NCBI RefSeq assembly: GCF_030128875.1
Contig: NZ_CP124620.1
Span: 1,054,001-1,118,000 of the forward strand
Reading direction: 5' to 3'
DNA from: Stenotrophomonas sp. BIO128-Bstrain
GTDB lineage: Bacteria > Pseudomonadota > Gammaproteobacteria > Xanthomonadales > Xanthomonadaceae
Length of the DNA stretch: 64,000 nt
The notes below the pieces were generated by a model. That model had not been told where the DNA came from and did not search any database. It saw only the letters and a list, made by a program, of their open reading frames with translations. The translations under genes were made by a program, and so were the position numbers. Below are positions 56,984-64,000 of this stretch, piece after piece. Each line of letters begins with the position of its first letter. Position 1 is the stretch's first letter.

Positions 56984-57970
56984 TTAAGCATTGACATCGA
57001 CGACCGTGCGGCCTTGCACCTTGCCCGCAAGGATCTCGTTGGCCACTTCAGGAACCTCTGCCAAGCCAATCACCTTGGTTGTTCGCGCAAGCTTGTCTAG
57101 ATCCAGGTCGGTAGCCAAACGCGCCCAGGCCTGTAGCCTCAAATGTTGAGGCGCATTGACCGAATCGATACCAGCTAGGGTGACGTTGCGCAGGATGAAG
57201 GGCAGGACGGATCCCGGGAGATCCGCACCTTGGGCAAGCCCAAAGGCGGCAACTACGCCACGATACTGGGTCTGTGCCAGCACGTTGGCCAGCGTATAGC
57301 TCCCGACCGAGTCGATCGCACCTGCCCAGCGCTCCTTGGAAATCGGTGCCCCAGGTGTCGACAAAACCTGACGGTCGATGATCTCGTTAGCGCCAAGCTC
57401 CCGGAGATAGTCTCCTTCATTCATACGCCCGGTCGAAGCGATTACGTGATAGCCGAGTTTGGACAGCAGAGCGATTGCCACCGATCCTGCGCCGCCGTTT
57501 GCGCCGGTCACCAGGATAGCGCCGCGCTCAGGTGTCAGGCCGCCATGTTCCAATGCCAATACGGACAACATCGCTGTGTAGCCTGCGGTCCCGATAGCCA
57601 TGGCATCACGGGTCGAGAAGATTTCAGGAATCTTGACCAACCAGTCTCCGCTCACTCGTGCCTTCTGTGCGAAGCCGCCGTGGTGGGTCTGGCTCAGTCC
57701 CCAGCCATTGGCCAGAACACGGTCGCCGGCGACAATGCCCGGATAGCTTGAGGTTTCCACGACGCCGGCAAAGTCGATTCCCGGAATCAGCGGAAACTTG
57801 CGGATGACCGGCGACCGGCCAGAGAGTGCCATCGCGTCCTTGTAGTTCACCGTCGAGTATTCGACCGCGACGGTGACATCGCCTGGCATCTGGTCTTCCT
57901 CCTTGAAATCTACCAGGTGGGTCAGAATGGTCTCGCCCGTCTGGTTGGCGACGAGTGCTTTGAATGTCAT
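56984..57970 (-). CDS. MDR oxidoreductase of the YhdH/AcuI (acryloyl-CoA reductase) type
   Basis: A 328-residue protein: MTFKALVANQTGETILTHLVDFKEEDQMPGDVTVAVEYSTVNYKDAMALSG, FPLIPGIDFAGVVETSSYPGIVAGDRVLANGWGLSQTHHGG, then VTGANGGAGSVAIALLSKLGYHVIASTGR (about 152-180), the YhdH/AcuI pattern. It reduces acrylyl-CoA or similar electrophilic enones with NADPH. ATG 57970 is chosen because AAGGAG is 8 nt upstream; ATG 57976 is closer than ideal. Part of the electrophile-type cluster. Confidence 0.92.
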   Translation of the reverse strand: MTFKALVANQTGETILTHLVDFKEEDQMPGDVTVAVEYSTVNYKDAMALSGRSPVIRKFPLIPGIDFAGVVETSSYPGIVAGDRVLANGWGLSQTHHGGFAQKARVSGDWLVKIPEIFSTRDAMAIGTAGYTAMLSVLALEHGGLTPERGAILVTGANGGAGSVAIALLSKLGYHVIASTGRMNEGDYLRELGANEIIDRQVLSTPGAPISKERWAGAIDSVGSYTLANVLAQTQYRGVVAAFGLAQGADLPGSVLPFILRNVTLAGIDSVNAPQHLRLQAWARLATDLDLDKLARTTKVIGLAEVPEVANEILAGKVQGRTVVDVNA

Positions 57971-58071
57971 GGTCATGTCTCCTTGATGGAAGGGGGGAGT
58001 GATGTCCTGCGCATCGCGCCGAGAGGTCAGAAGGACTGATGGAAACTCGCGTTCGTCGCCGAGGACGGTGT

Positions 58072-59322
58072 TCATTGGCGCGCCCGCATGCGTCGCGTGC
58101 GAAGCGTGCCCCAGCCGCTGCTGAGCGCGGACTTCAGGAACGCTTCTAGCCCACTCTCGTGGGGACGCGGCTCTTTGCCCTTTGCAACACGCCTGAGCTG
58201 GCGCGTATACCAAAGAATCTCCATGATTCCCAATCGGTCAACAGCCTTGAGACCGGTCTTGATCGGACGCACCTGTTGCAGGCTGTCGCGCCCTTGCAGC
58301 AAGGCCGAGGGGGCATCGGGATCGATCGCCAGCAGTCGCGCCAAGCCAATCAGATCCAGCGCACCGGAGCGAAGGGCTGCGTTCATGCCCGCGGCCGTAC
58401 GGAAACCGCCAGTGACCATCAGCGGCAGTTTAACGGTGGCGCGCACCTTCTCGGCGAACTCGAGGAAGTACGCCTCTCGGGCTTCTGTAGACGCTTTCTT
58501 GGGGCCTTGCATCGCACCGTTCATGGCGGGCGCCTCGTAGGTGCCGCCGGAGATTTCGATCAGGTCGATGCCTGCATCGGCCAGTGCGCGGATCGTCTCG
58601 ATCGATTCTTCTTCGGTGAAGCCACCACGTTGAAAGTCGGCCGAGTTGAGCTTTATTCCCACGGGAAAGCTGGCACCGACGTGGCGGCGGATTTCCGCAT
58701 AGACGGCCAACACGAAGCGGCGGCGCTTCTCGGGGCTACCGCCCCACTCATCGCTGCGACGATTGTGGTGCGGGGACAGGAACTGGTTGATCAGGTAGCC
58801 ATGAGCTCCGTGGATCTGCACACCGCTGAACCCGGCCTTCTTGCAGATGGCTGCACTGCGGCCGAAGCGCTCGACGATGTCCTGGATCTCCGACGTTGTG
58901 GCCTCGCGCGGGGTCGCGAAGAATGCCACCATGTCCTCACGGAACGGCACAGCCGACGGGGCTAGGTTGTGAGCGTTAAGGCCCTTGGTCGATTGTTTGC
59001 CTGGGTGGTTGAGCTGTGCCCAAATGGCCGTCCCTTGCCCGGTCGCCGCCTGTGTCCACTGCCGCAGGACAAGCAGGTCGGCCTCGTCCTCGATTACTAC
59101 GTTGCCCGGCTCGCCAAGCGCGCGGCGGTCGATCATGACATTGCCTGTGATGATCATCCCCAGGCCCGACGCAGCCCACCTTGTGTAAAGCCGAACCAGG
59201 TCGGGTGTGGGGCGATTGTCATAGGTGCCCAAGGTCTCGCTCATAGCCGCTTTGACCAAGCGGTTGCGCAGCACGCTGCCATTGGGCAGGTGGAGGGGGT
59301 GACTAAGCAGATTTGTTTGCAT
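58072..59322 (-). CDS. NADH:flavin oxidoreductase (Old Yellow Enzyme superfamily)
   Basis: A 416-residue FMN TIM-barrel enzyme: LPNGSVLRNRLVKAAMSETLGTYDNRPTPDLVRLYTRWAASGLGMIITGNVMID, AQLNHPGKQ, FSGVQIHGAHGYLINQFLSPHHNRRSDEWGGS (about 175-205), and LMVTGGFRTAAGMNAALRSGALDLIGLARLLAIDP phosphate-binding end. It matches the longer 2,4-dienoyl-CoA-reductase-like class without the FeS/NAD domain. It starts 7 bp downstream of the SCP2-like stop. Reduces conjugated enones; substrate unknown. Confidence 0.93.
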   Translation of the reverse strand: MQTNLLSHPLHLPNGSVLRNRLVKAAMSETLGTYDNRPTPDLVRLYTRWAASGLGMIITGNVMIDRRALGEPGNVVIEDEADLLVLRQWTQAATGQGTAIWAQLNHPGKQSTKGLNAHNLAPSAVPFREDMVAFFATPREATTSEIQDIVERFGRSAAICKKAGFSGVQIHGAHGYLINQFLSPHHNRRSDEWGGSPEKRRRFVLAVYAEIRRHVGASFPVGIKLNSADFQRGGFTEEESIETIRALADAGIDLIEISGGTYEAPAMNGAMQGPKKASTEAREAYFLEFAEKVRATVKLPLMVTGGFRTAAGMNAALRSGALDLIGLARLLAIDPDAPSALLQGRDSLQQVRPIKTGLKAVDRLGIMEILWYTRQLRRVAKGKEPRPHESGLEAFLKSALSSGWGTLRTRRMRARQ

Positions 59323-59329
59323 GGCAAGC

Positions 59330-59728
59330 TCAGAACGCGGTGCGATCATAAGGAGAGATGACTTTCGGCGGCTGCAGGAACGCGGTCAGGCCTTGGAACC
59401 ACATCACCTCCGAAAAATCGCCGCTGATGGTCAATTCCTGGCTGCCCAGACCCCGCAGGAATGCGGCTTGGCTGTCTTTGGCCGACAGGATCGCGAAGCC
59501 CTTTGCGGCATCGGTGAAGTTCAGTGTGAACTGAGGATTCTCTGCCAGGCCGGCCGCGGAGCGGAGCGTGCCATCGCCGATCACATAGTGGCGGCCCACG
59601 TTCGATGCGGTGCGGATCTGGAATACCACGTGCTTTCCGGCGATGTAGCGCGCACAGTCGGGGTTGCGCTTGATCTGTCTCTTCAGAAGCTGGGCGAATG
59701 CCCATAGCAGAAACTTGAACTTGAGCAT
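59330..59728 (-). CDS. SCP2 sterol-carrier-like domain protein
   Basis: A 132-residue protein with the SCP2 pattern: VFQIRTASNVGRHYVIGDGTLRSAAGLAENPQFTLNFTDAAKGFAILSAKDSQAAFLRGLGSQELTISGDFSEVMWFQGL, matching the small lipid-binding fold. SCP2-like proteins carry lipids or acyl-CoA-like hydrophobic molecules. It lies immediately before the NADH:flavin oxidoreductase gene (7 bp), so it may deliver a hydrophobic substrate to that enzyme. N-terminal helix MLKFKFLLWAFAQLLKRQIKR is amphipathic. Confidence 0.75.
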   Translation of the reverse strand: MLKFKFLLWAFAQLLKRQIKRNPDCARYIAGKHVVFQIRTASNVGRHYVIGDGTLRSAAGLAENPQFTLNFTDAAKGFAILSAKDSQAAFLRGLGSQELTISGDFSEVMWFQGLTAFLQPPKVISPYDRTAF

Positions 59729-59783
59729 GACAGGGGCCTTTGAATGCGGAATCCTGACTCAGGGGCGATTGACGTCGTGGCCG

Positions 59784-60629
59784 TCATTCGCCCAGGAAGC
59801 GAACCACGTGGTCCAGGAAGCGCTGCGGGTACTGGAACTGTGCGCCGTGCCCGGCATCTGGGTAGATGAAAAGCTGTGCGTTCGGCAGGTTGCGGGCCAT
59901 GTAGAACGAATTGACGGTCGGAATCATCACATCGTTCACGCCGTTGAGGATGAAGGTCGGCTGCTGGATGTCGCGCAGGTAGGAAAAGGGGTCGTCTTCC
60001 GACAGCCTGGGCAGGTACAGCATGTTGGCTTCGATCTGGGCTTCGGTGACTTCGGGTGACGACGGTGGATCCTGGTCGACGCGCTGATGCCGTCGCTGCC
60101 AGAACTCGCGTGCGGCGTCCTTGGCCTGCTCAGATCGGCCGAAGAAGAGGTAGACGAAGTCTTCGAAGGTGGGAACCGGCCGTGGCGCTGTGGTCAGCAC
60201 CTGCGGCTCCATATCCGGGACGCCGCCGCGCGGGCCGGTGCCAAGCAGCATCAACTTGCGCACTAGTAGAGGATGACGCCAGGTCAGGTCCAACGCTTGG
60301 AAGCCACCCAGCGAGAAGCCCAACACGTCGATTCTGTTTAACCCCAGCGCGCGAACGAAGGCGGCTGCGTCATCGGCCATGTCCTCGATGCGGGTTCGCG
60401 GCTGGCCACTGGACGAGGCAACACCACGGCCGTTGTAGAGAATGACTTCGCGGCCGTGGGCAAGGCCATCGGTCATCAACGGGTCCCAATGGTCCATGCC
60501 GCCGCGGAAGTGCTGCAGGAACAACAGTGGTGGCTGCGCGGAATCGGCATTGCCCCAGCGGCGGTAGGCGAATCGTGTGCCGCCGACATCGGCGAAACAC
60601 GTGGGCGAGGAGAGATGGGTGTCGGTCAT
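59784..60629 (-). CDS. Alpha/beta hydrolase (paralogue of 62,716-63,561)
   Basis: A 281-residue hydrolase: FAYRRWGNADSAQPPLLFLQHFRGGMDHWDP oxyanion region, nucleophile GFSLGGF (Ser about 104), acid NGVNDVMIP, histidine YPDAGHGAQFQYP. Gapless alignment with the 62,716-63,561 product over all 281 residues, with about two-thirds identity by eye, so they arose by duplication. Three other genes lie between the copies. Possible substrates are esters or lactones of the compound handled by the neighbouring reductases. Confidence 0.92.
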   Translation of the reverse strand: MTDTHLSSPTCFADVGGTRFAYRRWGNADSAQPPLLFLQHFRGGMDHWDPLMTDGLAHGREVILYNGRGVASSSGQPRTRIEDMADDAAAFVRALGLNRIDVLGFSLGGFQALDLTWRHPLLVRKLMLLGTGPRGGVPDMEPQVLTTAPRPVPTFEDFVYLFFGRSEQAKDAAREFWQRRHQRVDQDPPSSPEVTEAQIEANMLYLPRLSEDDPFSYLRDIQQPTFILNGVNDVMIPTVNSFYMARNLPNAQLFIYPDAGHGAQFQYPQRFLDHVVRFLGE

Positions 60630-60719
60630 GTGGTTACCTGTTTAGGCGTTGACCAAGGGTGCTGGTCCAGCGGCCGGGGCTTCGCAGAGTGATGCCGCCA
60701 GAAGCGGCAGCGATCTAGA

Positions 60720-61508
60720 TCAAGCGGCCGGTGTGTAGCGCTCGGCTACGTGCGCCTGTCGAAGATCCGAAAGCAACCCTTGACGCGCGTCATCCAGCGC
60801 ATCCCAGCGCGCGGCATCATGCAACGGCGGGATCGTGACGCCTTCGCGGCGATCGAAGCCGACCAGTGCAGCATCCACCAGTTCATTCACGTCCATCAGC
60901 TCGGAAAGCGTGTTGACGTCGATACCCGCGCGCTCCCAGATCTCAGTACGCGTTCCGGCAGGCAAGACGGCCTGAACGTAGACGCCCTTCGGGGTAAGCT
61001 CCAGGCTCAGCCCCTGGGAAAGGAAGAGCACGAAGGCCTTGGTGGCACCGTAGACCGACATGCCGAACTCGGGCGCGAAGCCGACCACCGAACCGATGTT
61101 GACGATTGCACCTTTGCCGGTCTGCGCAAGGCGCGGCGCGATGGCACTGGCCAGCCTGACCAATGCGGTGGTGTTGAGGGCGACCAGGCCGGCGACCGCG
61201 TCGGTCGACTGGTTGATGAACGGACCGGACAGCGTGGCACCGGCGTTGTTGATCAGGGTTTCGATGCTGGCGTCCTCGCGCAGGCGAGCCTCGACTGTGG
61301 CCAGATCGCTGGGTTGGGTCAGGTCGGCAGGGAGAATGTCGACGCTGGCACCGGTTTGTTCGCGAAGGCGGGCCGCGAGAGCTTCCAGGCGCGCCTTGTC
61401 GCGGGCGACCAGTACAAGGTCGTGGCCACGCCGTGCGAAGCGATCGGCATAGGTGGCGCCAATGCCGGTTGAAGCGCCCGTGACGAGAACTGTGGTTCGA
61501 GTGGTCAT
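60720..61508 (-). CDS. SDR-family oxidoreductase
   Basis: A 262-residue short-chain dehydrogenase: MTTRTTVLVTGASTGIGATYADRFARRGHDLVLVARD (TGxxxGIG, about 10-17), NNAGATLSGPF, and catalytic SVYGATK Tyr/Lys (about 153-157). No long C-terminal tail. The frame is open 41 codons upstream; ATG 61508 gives the canonical SDR start. It lies 61 bp after the alkene reductase gene. Probably reduces a carbonyl intermediate in the cluster. Confidence 0.93.
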   Translation of the reverse strand: MTTRTTVLVTGASTGIGATYADRFARRGHDLVLVARDKARLEALAARLREQTGASVDILPADLTQPSDLATVEARLREDASIETLINNAGATLSGPFINQSTDAVAGLVALNTTALVRLASAIAPRLAQTGKGAIVNIGSVVGFAPEFGMSVYGATKAFVLFLSQGLSLELTPKGVYVQAVLPAGTRTEIWERAGIDVNTLSELMDVNELVDAALVGFDRREGVTIPPLHDAARWDALDDARQGLLSDLRQAHVAERYTPAA

Positions 61509-61569
61509 GTGTTTTCTCTCTTGATCGAAAAGGGGAACCCATGCCGCGGTGTGCGGCATGGAGCAATCA

Positions 61570-62664
61570 CTACTGGGCGCTGGAACCGGCGAGTGCCGGG
61601 TAGTCGATGTAACCCTCGGCACCGCCGCCATACAGCGTGGCTGGATTCAGCGGGGCCAGCGGCGCACCGGTCTTCAGTCGTTCCACCAGATCGGGGTTGC
61701 TGATGAACGGGCGACCAAAGGCGAACAGGTCGGCCTTGCCTTGGTTAAGTCGGGCGCTGGCCAGATCGAGGTCGTAGCCGTTGTTGGCCAGGTAGGTTTG
61801 CTTGAAACGGCTGCGCAACGCATCGAAGTCGAACGGTGCGGCATCGCGTGGGCCGCCTGTGGCTCCTTCCACCACATGCAGATAGACGATGCCCAGGGCG
61901 CTGAGTTGCTCGGCAATGTAGTTGTATTGCGGCTGCGGATCGCTGCCGGAACTGCCGTTGGCCGGCGAGACGGGCGAGAGGCGCACGGCGGTGCGGTCGG
62001 CACCGATTTCCTTCACCACGGCAGCCGTGACTTCCAGCAACAGGCGCGCCCGGTTCTCGATGGAGCCGCCGTAGGCGTCGGTACGGGTGTTGGACCCGTT
62101 CTTGATGAACTGTTCCAGCAGGTAGCCGTTGGCACCGTGGACCTCGACGCCGTCAAAACCTGCGGCGATGGCGTTGGCCGCCGCCTTGCGGAAGTCCTCG
62201 ACGATGTCGGGAAGCTCTTCGACTGCAAGCGCACGCGGCACGGAGGTATCGGCAAAGCCATTGTTGACGAAGACCTTGGTCTCAGCACGGATCGCCGATG
62301 GCGCGACCGGGGCGGCGCCGTCGGGCTGGAGATCCACGTGGGAAACCCGACCGACGTGCCATAGCTGGACGAAGATCCGACCGCCCTTGGCATGAACGGC
62401 ATCGGTCACTTCGCGCCAGCTTTCGATCTGTGCCGAGGTGTAGAGGCCAGGTGTGTCCTGATAGCCTTGCGCCTGCGGCGAGATCTGCGTTGCTTCCGTG
62501 ATCAGCAGGCCGGCCGAAGCGCGCTGGCTGTAGTAGGTGGCGGCGTGTTCGCTGGGAACCAGGCCTGCACCCGCGCGATTGCGCGTCAACGGTGCCATCA
62601 CGATGCGGTTGGAGAGTTTGAGTGAACCAAGGGTGTAGGGCTCGAAAAGCGTCTTGTCAGTCAT
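61570..62664 (-). CDS. Alkene reductase of the Old Yellow Enzyme family (NemA/XenB type)
   Basis: A 364-residue FMN barrel enzyme: LFEPYTLGSLKLSNRIVMAPLTRNRA, QLWHVGRVSH, FDGVEVHGANGYLLEQFIKNGSNTRTDAYGGSIENRARLLLEV (about 175-215, with the catalytic His-x2-Asn and Tyr), and FAFGRPFISNPDLVERL at the phosphate site. It reduces activated alkenes, nitro-esters or quinones with NADPH. Second gene of the cluster, 51 bp after the first hydrolase gene. Different subgroup from the NADH:flavin oxidoreductase at 58,072. Confidence 0.95.
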   Translation of the reverse strand: MTDKTLFEPYTLGSLKLSNRIVMAPLTRNRAGAGLVPSEHAATYYSQRASAGLLITEATQISPQAQGYQDTPGLYTSAQIESWREVTDAVHAKGGRIFVQLWHVGRVSHVDLQPDGAAPVAPSAIRAETKVFVNNGFADTSVPRALAVEELPDIVEDFRKAAANAIAAGFDGVEVHGANGYLLEQFIKNGSNTRTDAYGGSIENRARLLLEVTAAVVKEIGADRTAVRLSPVSPANGSSGSDPQPQYNYIAEQLSALGIVYLHVVEGATGGPRDAAPFDFDALRSRFKQTYLANNGYDLDLASARLNQGKADLFAFGRPFISNPDLVERLKTGAPLAPLNPATLYGGGAEGYIDYPALAGSSAQ

Positions 62665-62715
62665 GATTTATCTGCAGTGTCGGCGGTCAGGGAGGGGCGA
62701 GGATGTGCCATGAAA

Positions 62716-63561
62716 TCACTCCTCCAGGAACTGGATCGCGTGTTTCAGGAAGCGTTCGGGATACTGGAACTGGGCACCGTGGCCGGCGTCGGGGTAGATC
62801 AACAGCTGTGCGTTGGGAATGTTCTGCGACAGATGCCAGGCGTTAATAGTCGGGATCATCACGTCATGGACGCCATTGAGGACCAAGGTCGGCTGGCTGA
62901 TCGCGCTGAGAAAGGCGTAGGGGTTTTCGCCCGGCAGCGGCTGCAGGTAGGCGGCATGCGCCTCGCTCTGGGCTTGGGCGACGGCCATGGAACTGGGGGG
63001 ATCCTGCTCAACGCGCTGGTGGCGGCGCTCCCAAAAGGCCAGGCCTGCCTGCCTGGCGGCTTCTGAGCGACCGAAGAACAGATACAGGAAGTCCTCGGCC
63101 GTCGGCACCGGATTGGGCGCGACCTCCAGTACTTTGGGCTCCATCTTTGGATCGCCACCACGCAGGCCGGTACCGAGAAGAAGCAGTTTGCGAACCAGTT
63201 GCGGGTGACGCAACGCGACTTCCTGCACCTGGAAGCCGCCGATGGAGAACCCCAGTAGATCGACCTGGGGCAGCCCAAGGGCCTGGATTACCAAGGCGAT
63301 GTCGTCCGCCATGTCCTCGATCCGGTTACGGGGCGTGCCGGTCGAAGAAGCAATGCCGCGGCCGTTGTAGAGGATGACTTCGCGGCCCGCAGCTAGGCCG
63401 TCGGTCAGTAGAGGATCCCAATGGTCCAAGCCACCTCGGAAATGCTGCACGAAGAACAGCGGGGGTTGTCCGCTGTTGGCGTTGCCCCAGCGGCGATAGG
63501 CAAAGCTCTCACCGTCTACTTCGATGAAGCGGGTGGGCGCACTCAGGTGTGTGTCGGTCAT
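62716..63561 (-). CDS. Alpha/beta hydrolase (first gene of the cluster)
   Basis: A 281-residue hydrolase: FAYRRWGNANSGQPPLFFVQHFRGGLDHWDP, nucleophile GFSIGGF (Ser about 104), acid NGVHDVMIP, histidine YPDAGHGAQFQYP. ATG 63561 has GAGAGGA 7-10 nt upstream; the in-frame extension to 63,621 crosses the operator-like palindrome and is rejected. Closest relative in the window is the 59,784-60,629 gene of exactly equal length. It heads the nine-gene run divergent from a TetR gene. Confidence 0.93.
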   Translation of the reverse strand: MTDTHLSAPTRFIEVDGESFAYRRWGNANSGQPPLFFVQHFRGGLDHWDPLLTDGLAAGREVILYNGRGIASSTGTPRNRIEDMADDIALVIQALGLPQVDLLGFSIGGFQVQEVALRHPQLVRKLLLLGTGLRGGDPKMEPKVLEVAPNPVPTAEDFLYLFFGRSEAARQAGLAFWERRHQRVEQDPPSSMAVAQAQSEAHAAYLQPLPGENPYAFLSAISQPTLVLNGVHDVMIPTINAWHLSQNIPNAQLLIYPDAGHGAQFQYPERFLKHAIQFLEE

Positions 63562-63626
63562 TTGCAGAATCCTCTCGGAAGCAGGTTGCGCAATGATGTC
63601 GATCATCATCTTTAAAGTCAAGCACT

Positions 63627-63646
63627 TTGATGTTGAGTGACATCAA
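63627..63646. promoter_or_regulatory. Operator-like palindrome between the cluster and the TetR gene
   Basis: TTGATGT at 63,627 and ACATCAA ending at 63,646, with a 6-nt spacer, form a perfect inverted repeat. It sits in the 132-bp divergent gap, 47 bp from the TetR start and 66 bp from the hydrolase start, the expected place for a TetR operator. Confidence 0.7.
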
Positions 63647-63693
63647 TGTATAGTGTTGCTGTACCTAAAGGCACATTTAGAGAGATCCAAGGC

Positions 63694-64000
63694 ATGAAAG
63701 TCACCAAAGCGCAGATGCAAGCCAACCGAGCGCATATCGTGAAGACGGCCTCCCATCTGTTTCGCGAGCGGGGCTATGACGGCGTCGGAATCGCCGATCT
63801 GATGGGGGCCGCAGGCTTCACTCACGGTGGCTTCTACAAGCATTTCGGGTCCAAGGCTGACCTGATGGCGGAAGCTGCGCGCTGTGGCTTTGAGCAGGGC
63901 ACCGCCAAGGCAGAGGGCTTCGATGCACAGGCGTTCGTTGGCTATTACCTGTCTCGAAAGCATCGGGACGATCGTGCTGATGGTTGCACCGTCGCCGCGC
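63694..64000 (+). CDS. TetR/AcrR-family regulator, N-terminal part (cut by window end)
   Basis: ATG 63694 opens a frame to the last base (102 codons). TetR HTH at about 10-60: MQANRAHIVKTASHLFRERGYDGVGIADLMGAAGFTHGGFYKHFGSKADLMAEAARCGF. The later GYYLSRKHRDDRADGCTVAA resembles the TetR/NemR-like group in which a GC motif follows HRD. NemR-type repressors sense electrophiles through cysteine and control OYE genes. Divergent from the nine-gene oxidoreductase/hydrolase run with a palindrome between them, so it is its likely repressor. Confidence 0.9.
   Translation, partial: MKVTKAQMQANRAHIVKTASHLFRERGYDGVGIADLMGAAGFTHGGFYKHFGSKADLMAEAARCGFEQGTAKAEGFDAQAFVGYYLSRKHRDDRADGCTVAA

Overview
The window looks like chromosomal DNA of a high-GC gammaproteobacterium of the Xanthomonadaceae, most likely Stenotrophomonas. 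The support is an order of housekeeping genes (serC, pheA, aroA, serS) with highly Xanthomonadaceae-like proteins, a complete hut cluster, and several GTAG-headed palindromes (GTAGTGCCGGCCGCTGGCCGG and variants) of the type called SMAG in S. maltophilia.

Region 1 (1-21,947) is core-like. It opens with the 5' part of a TonB-dependent receptor. The five-step histidine utilisation pathway follows: hutI-hutH-hutG-hutU on the minus strand, and hutF-hutC divergent on the plus strand. A TGTATA-N4-TATACA operator-like palindrome lies between the two arms. Next come a membrane protein with an Mrr-like domain, two polyhydroxyalkanoate granule proteins, an FHA protein, serC, pheA, aroA, two TonB-like periplasmic proteins, serS, an SH3 protein, an OB-fold protein, azoR with a divergent LysR regulator, and tRNA-Ser(UGA).

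Region 2 (about 21,950-32,600) is an integrated element directly 3' of tRNA-Ser. It carries DUF932 and RadC proteins, an XRE regulator, two lipoproteins, an unknown 409-residue protein, a YfjJ/inovirus-Gp2-type protein, AlpA, a small protein and a DUF3987 (YfjI-type) ATPase. This gene set resembles the E. coli CP4-57 cryptic element, but no integrase and no right-hand copy of the tRNA end were seen. A 539-bp gap between the divergent alpA and the small gene holds two near-identical 27-nt palindromic sites facing each other.

Region 3 (about 32,850-54,820) is accessory. It has a TetR and a ClbS/DfsB protein; LysR-controlled PfpI, MFS and SDR genes; a frameshifted ltrA; two more LysR genes and a quinone-reductase-like gene. 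A complete RND efflux operon (adaptor, pump, outer-membrane channel, universal stress protein) lies opposite two tandem TetR repressors. A dinB-DUF2461 pair ends the region.

Region 4 (55,011-64,000) is a nine-gene minus-strand run: three alpha/beta hydrolases (two are close paralogues of equal length), two Old-Yellow-Enzyme-family flavoproteins, two MDR reductases, an SDR and an SCP2-like protein. A divergent TetR gene (cut by the window end) and a TTGATGT-N6-ACATCAA palindrome sit at its head. I infer an electrophile/quinone detoxification or catabolic cluster; its substrate is unknown.
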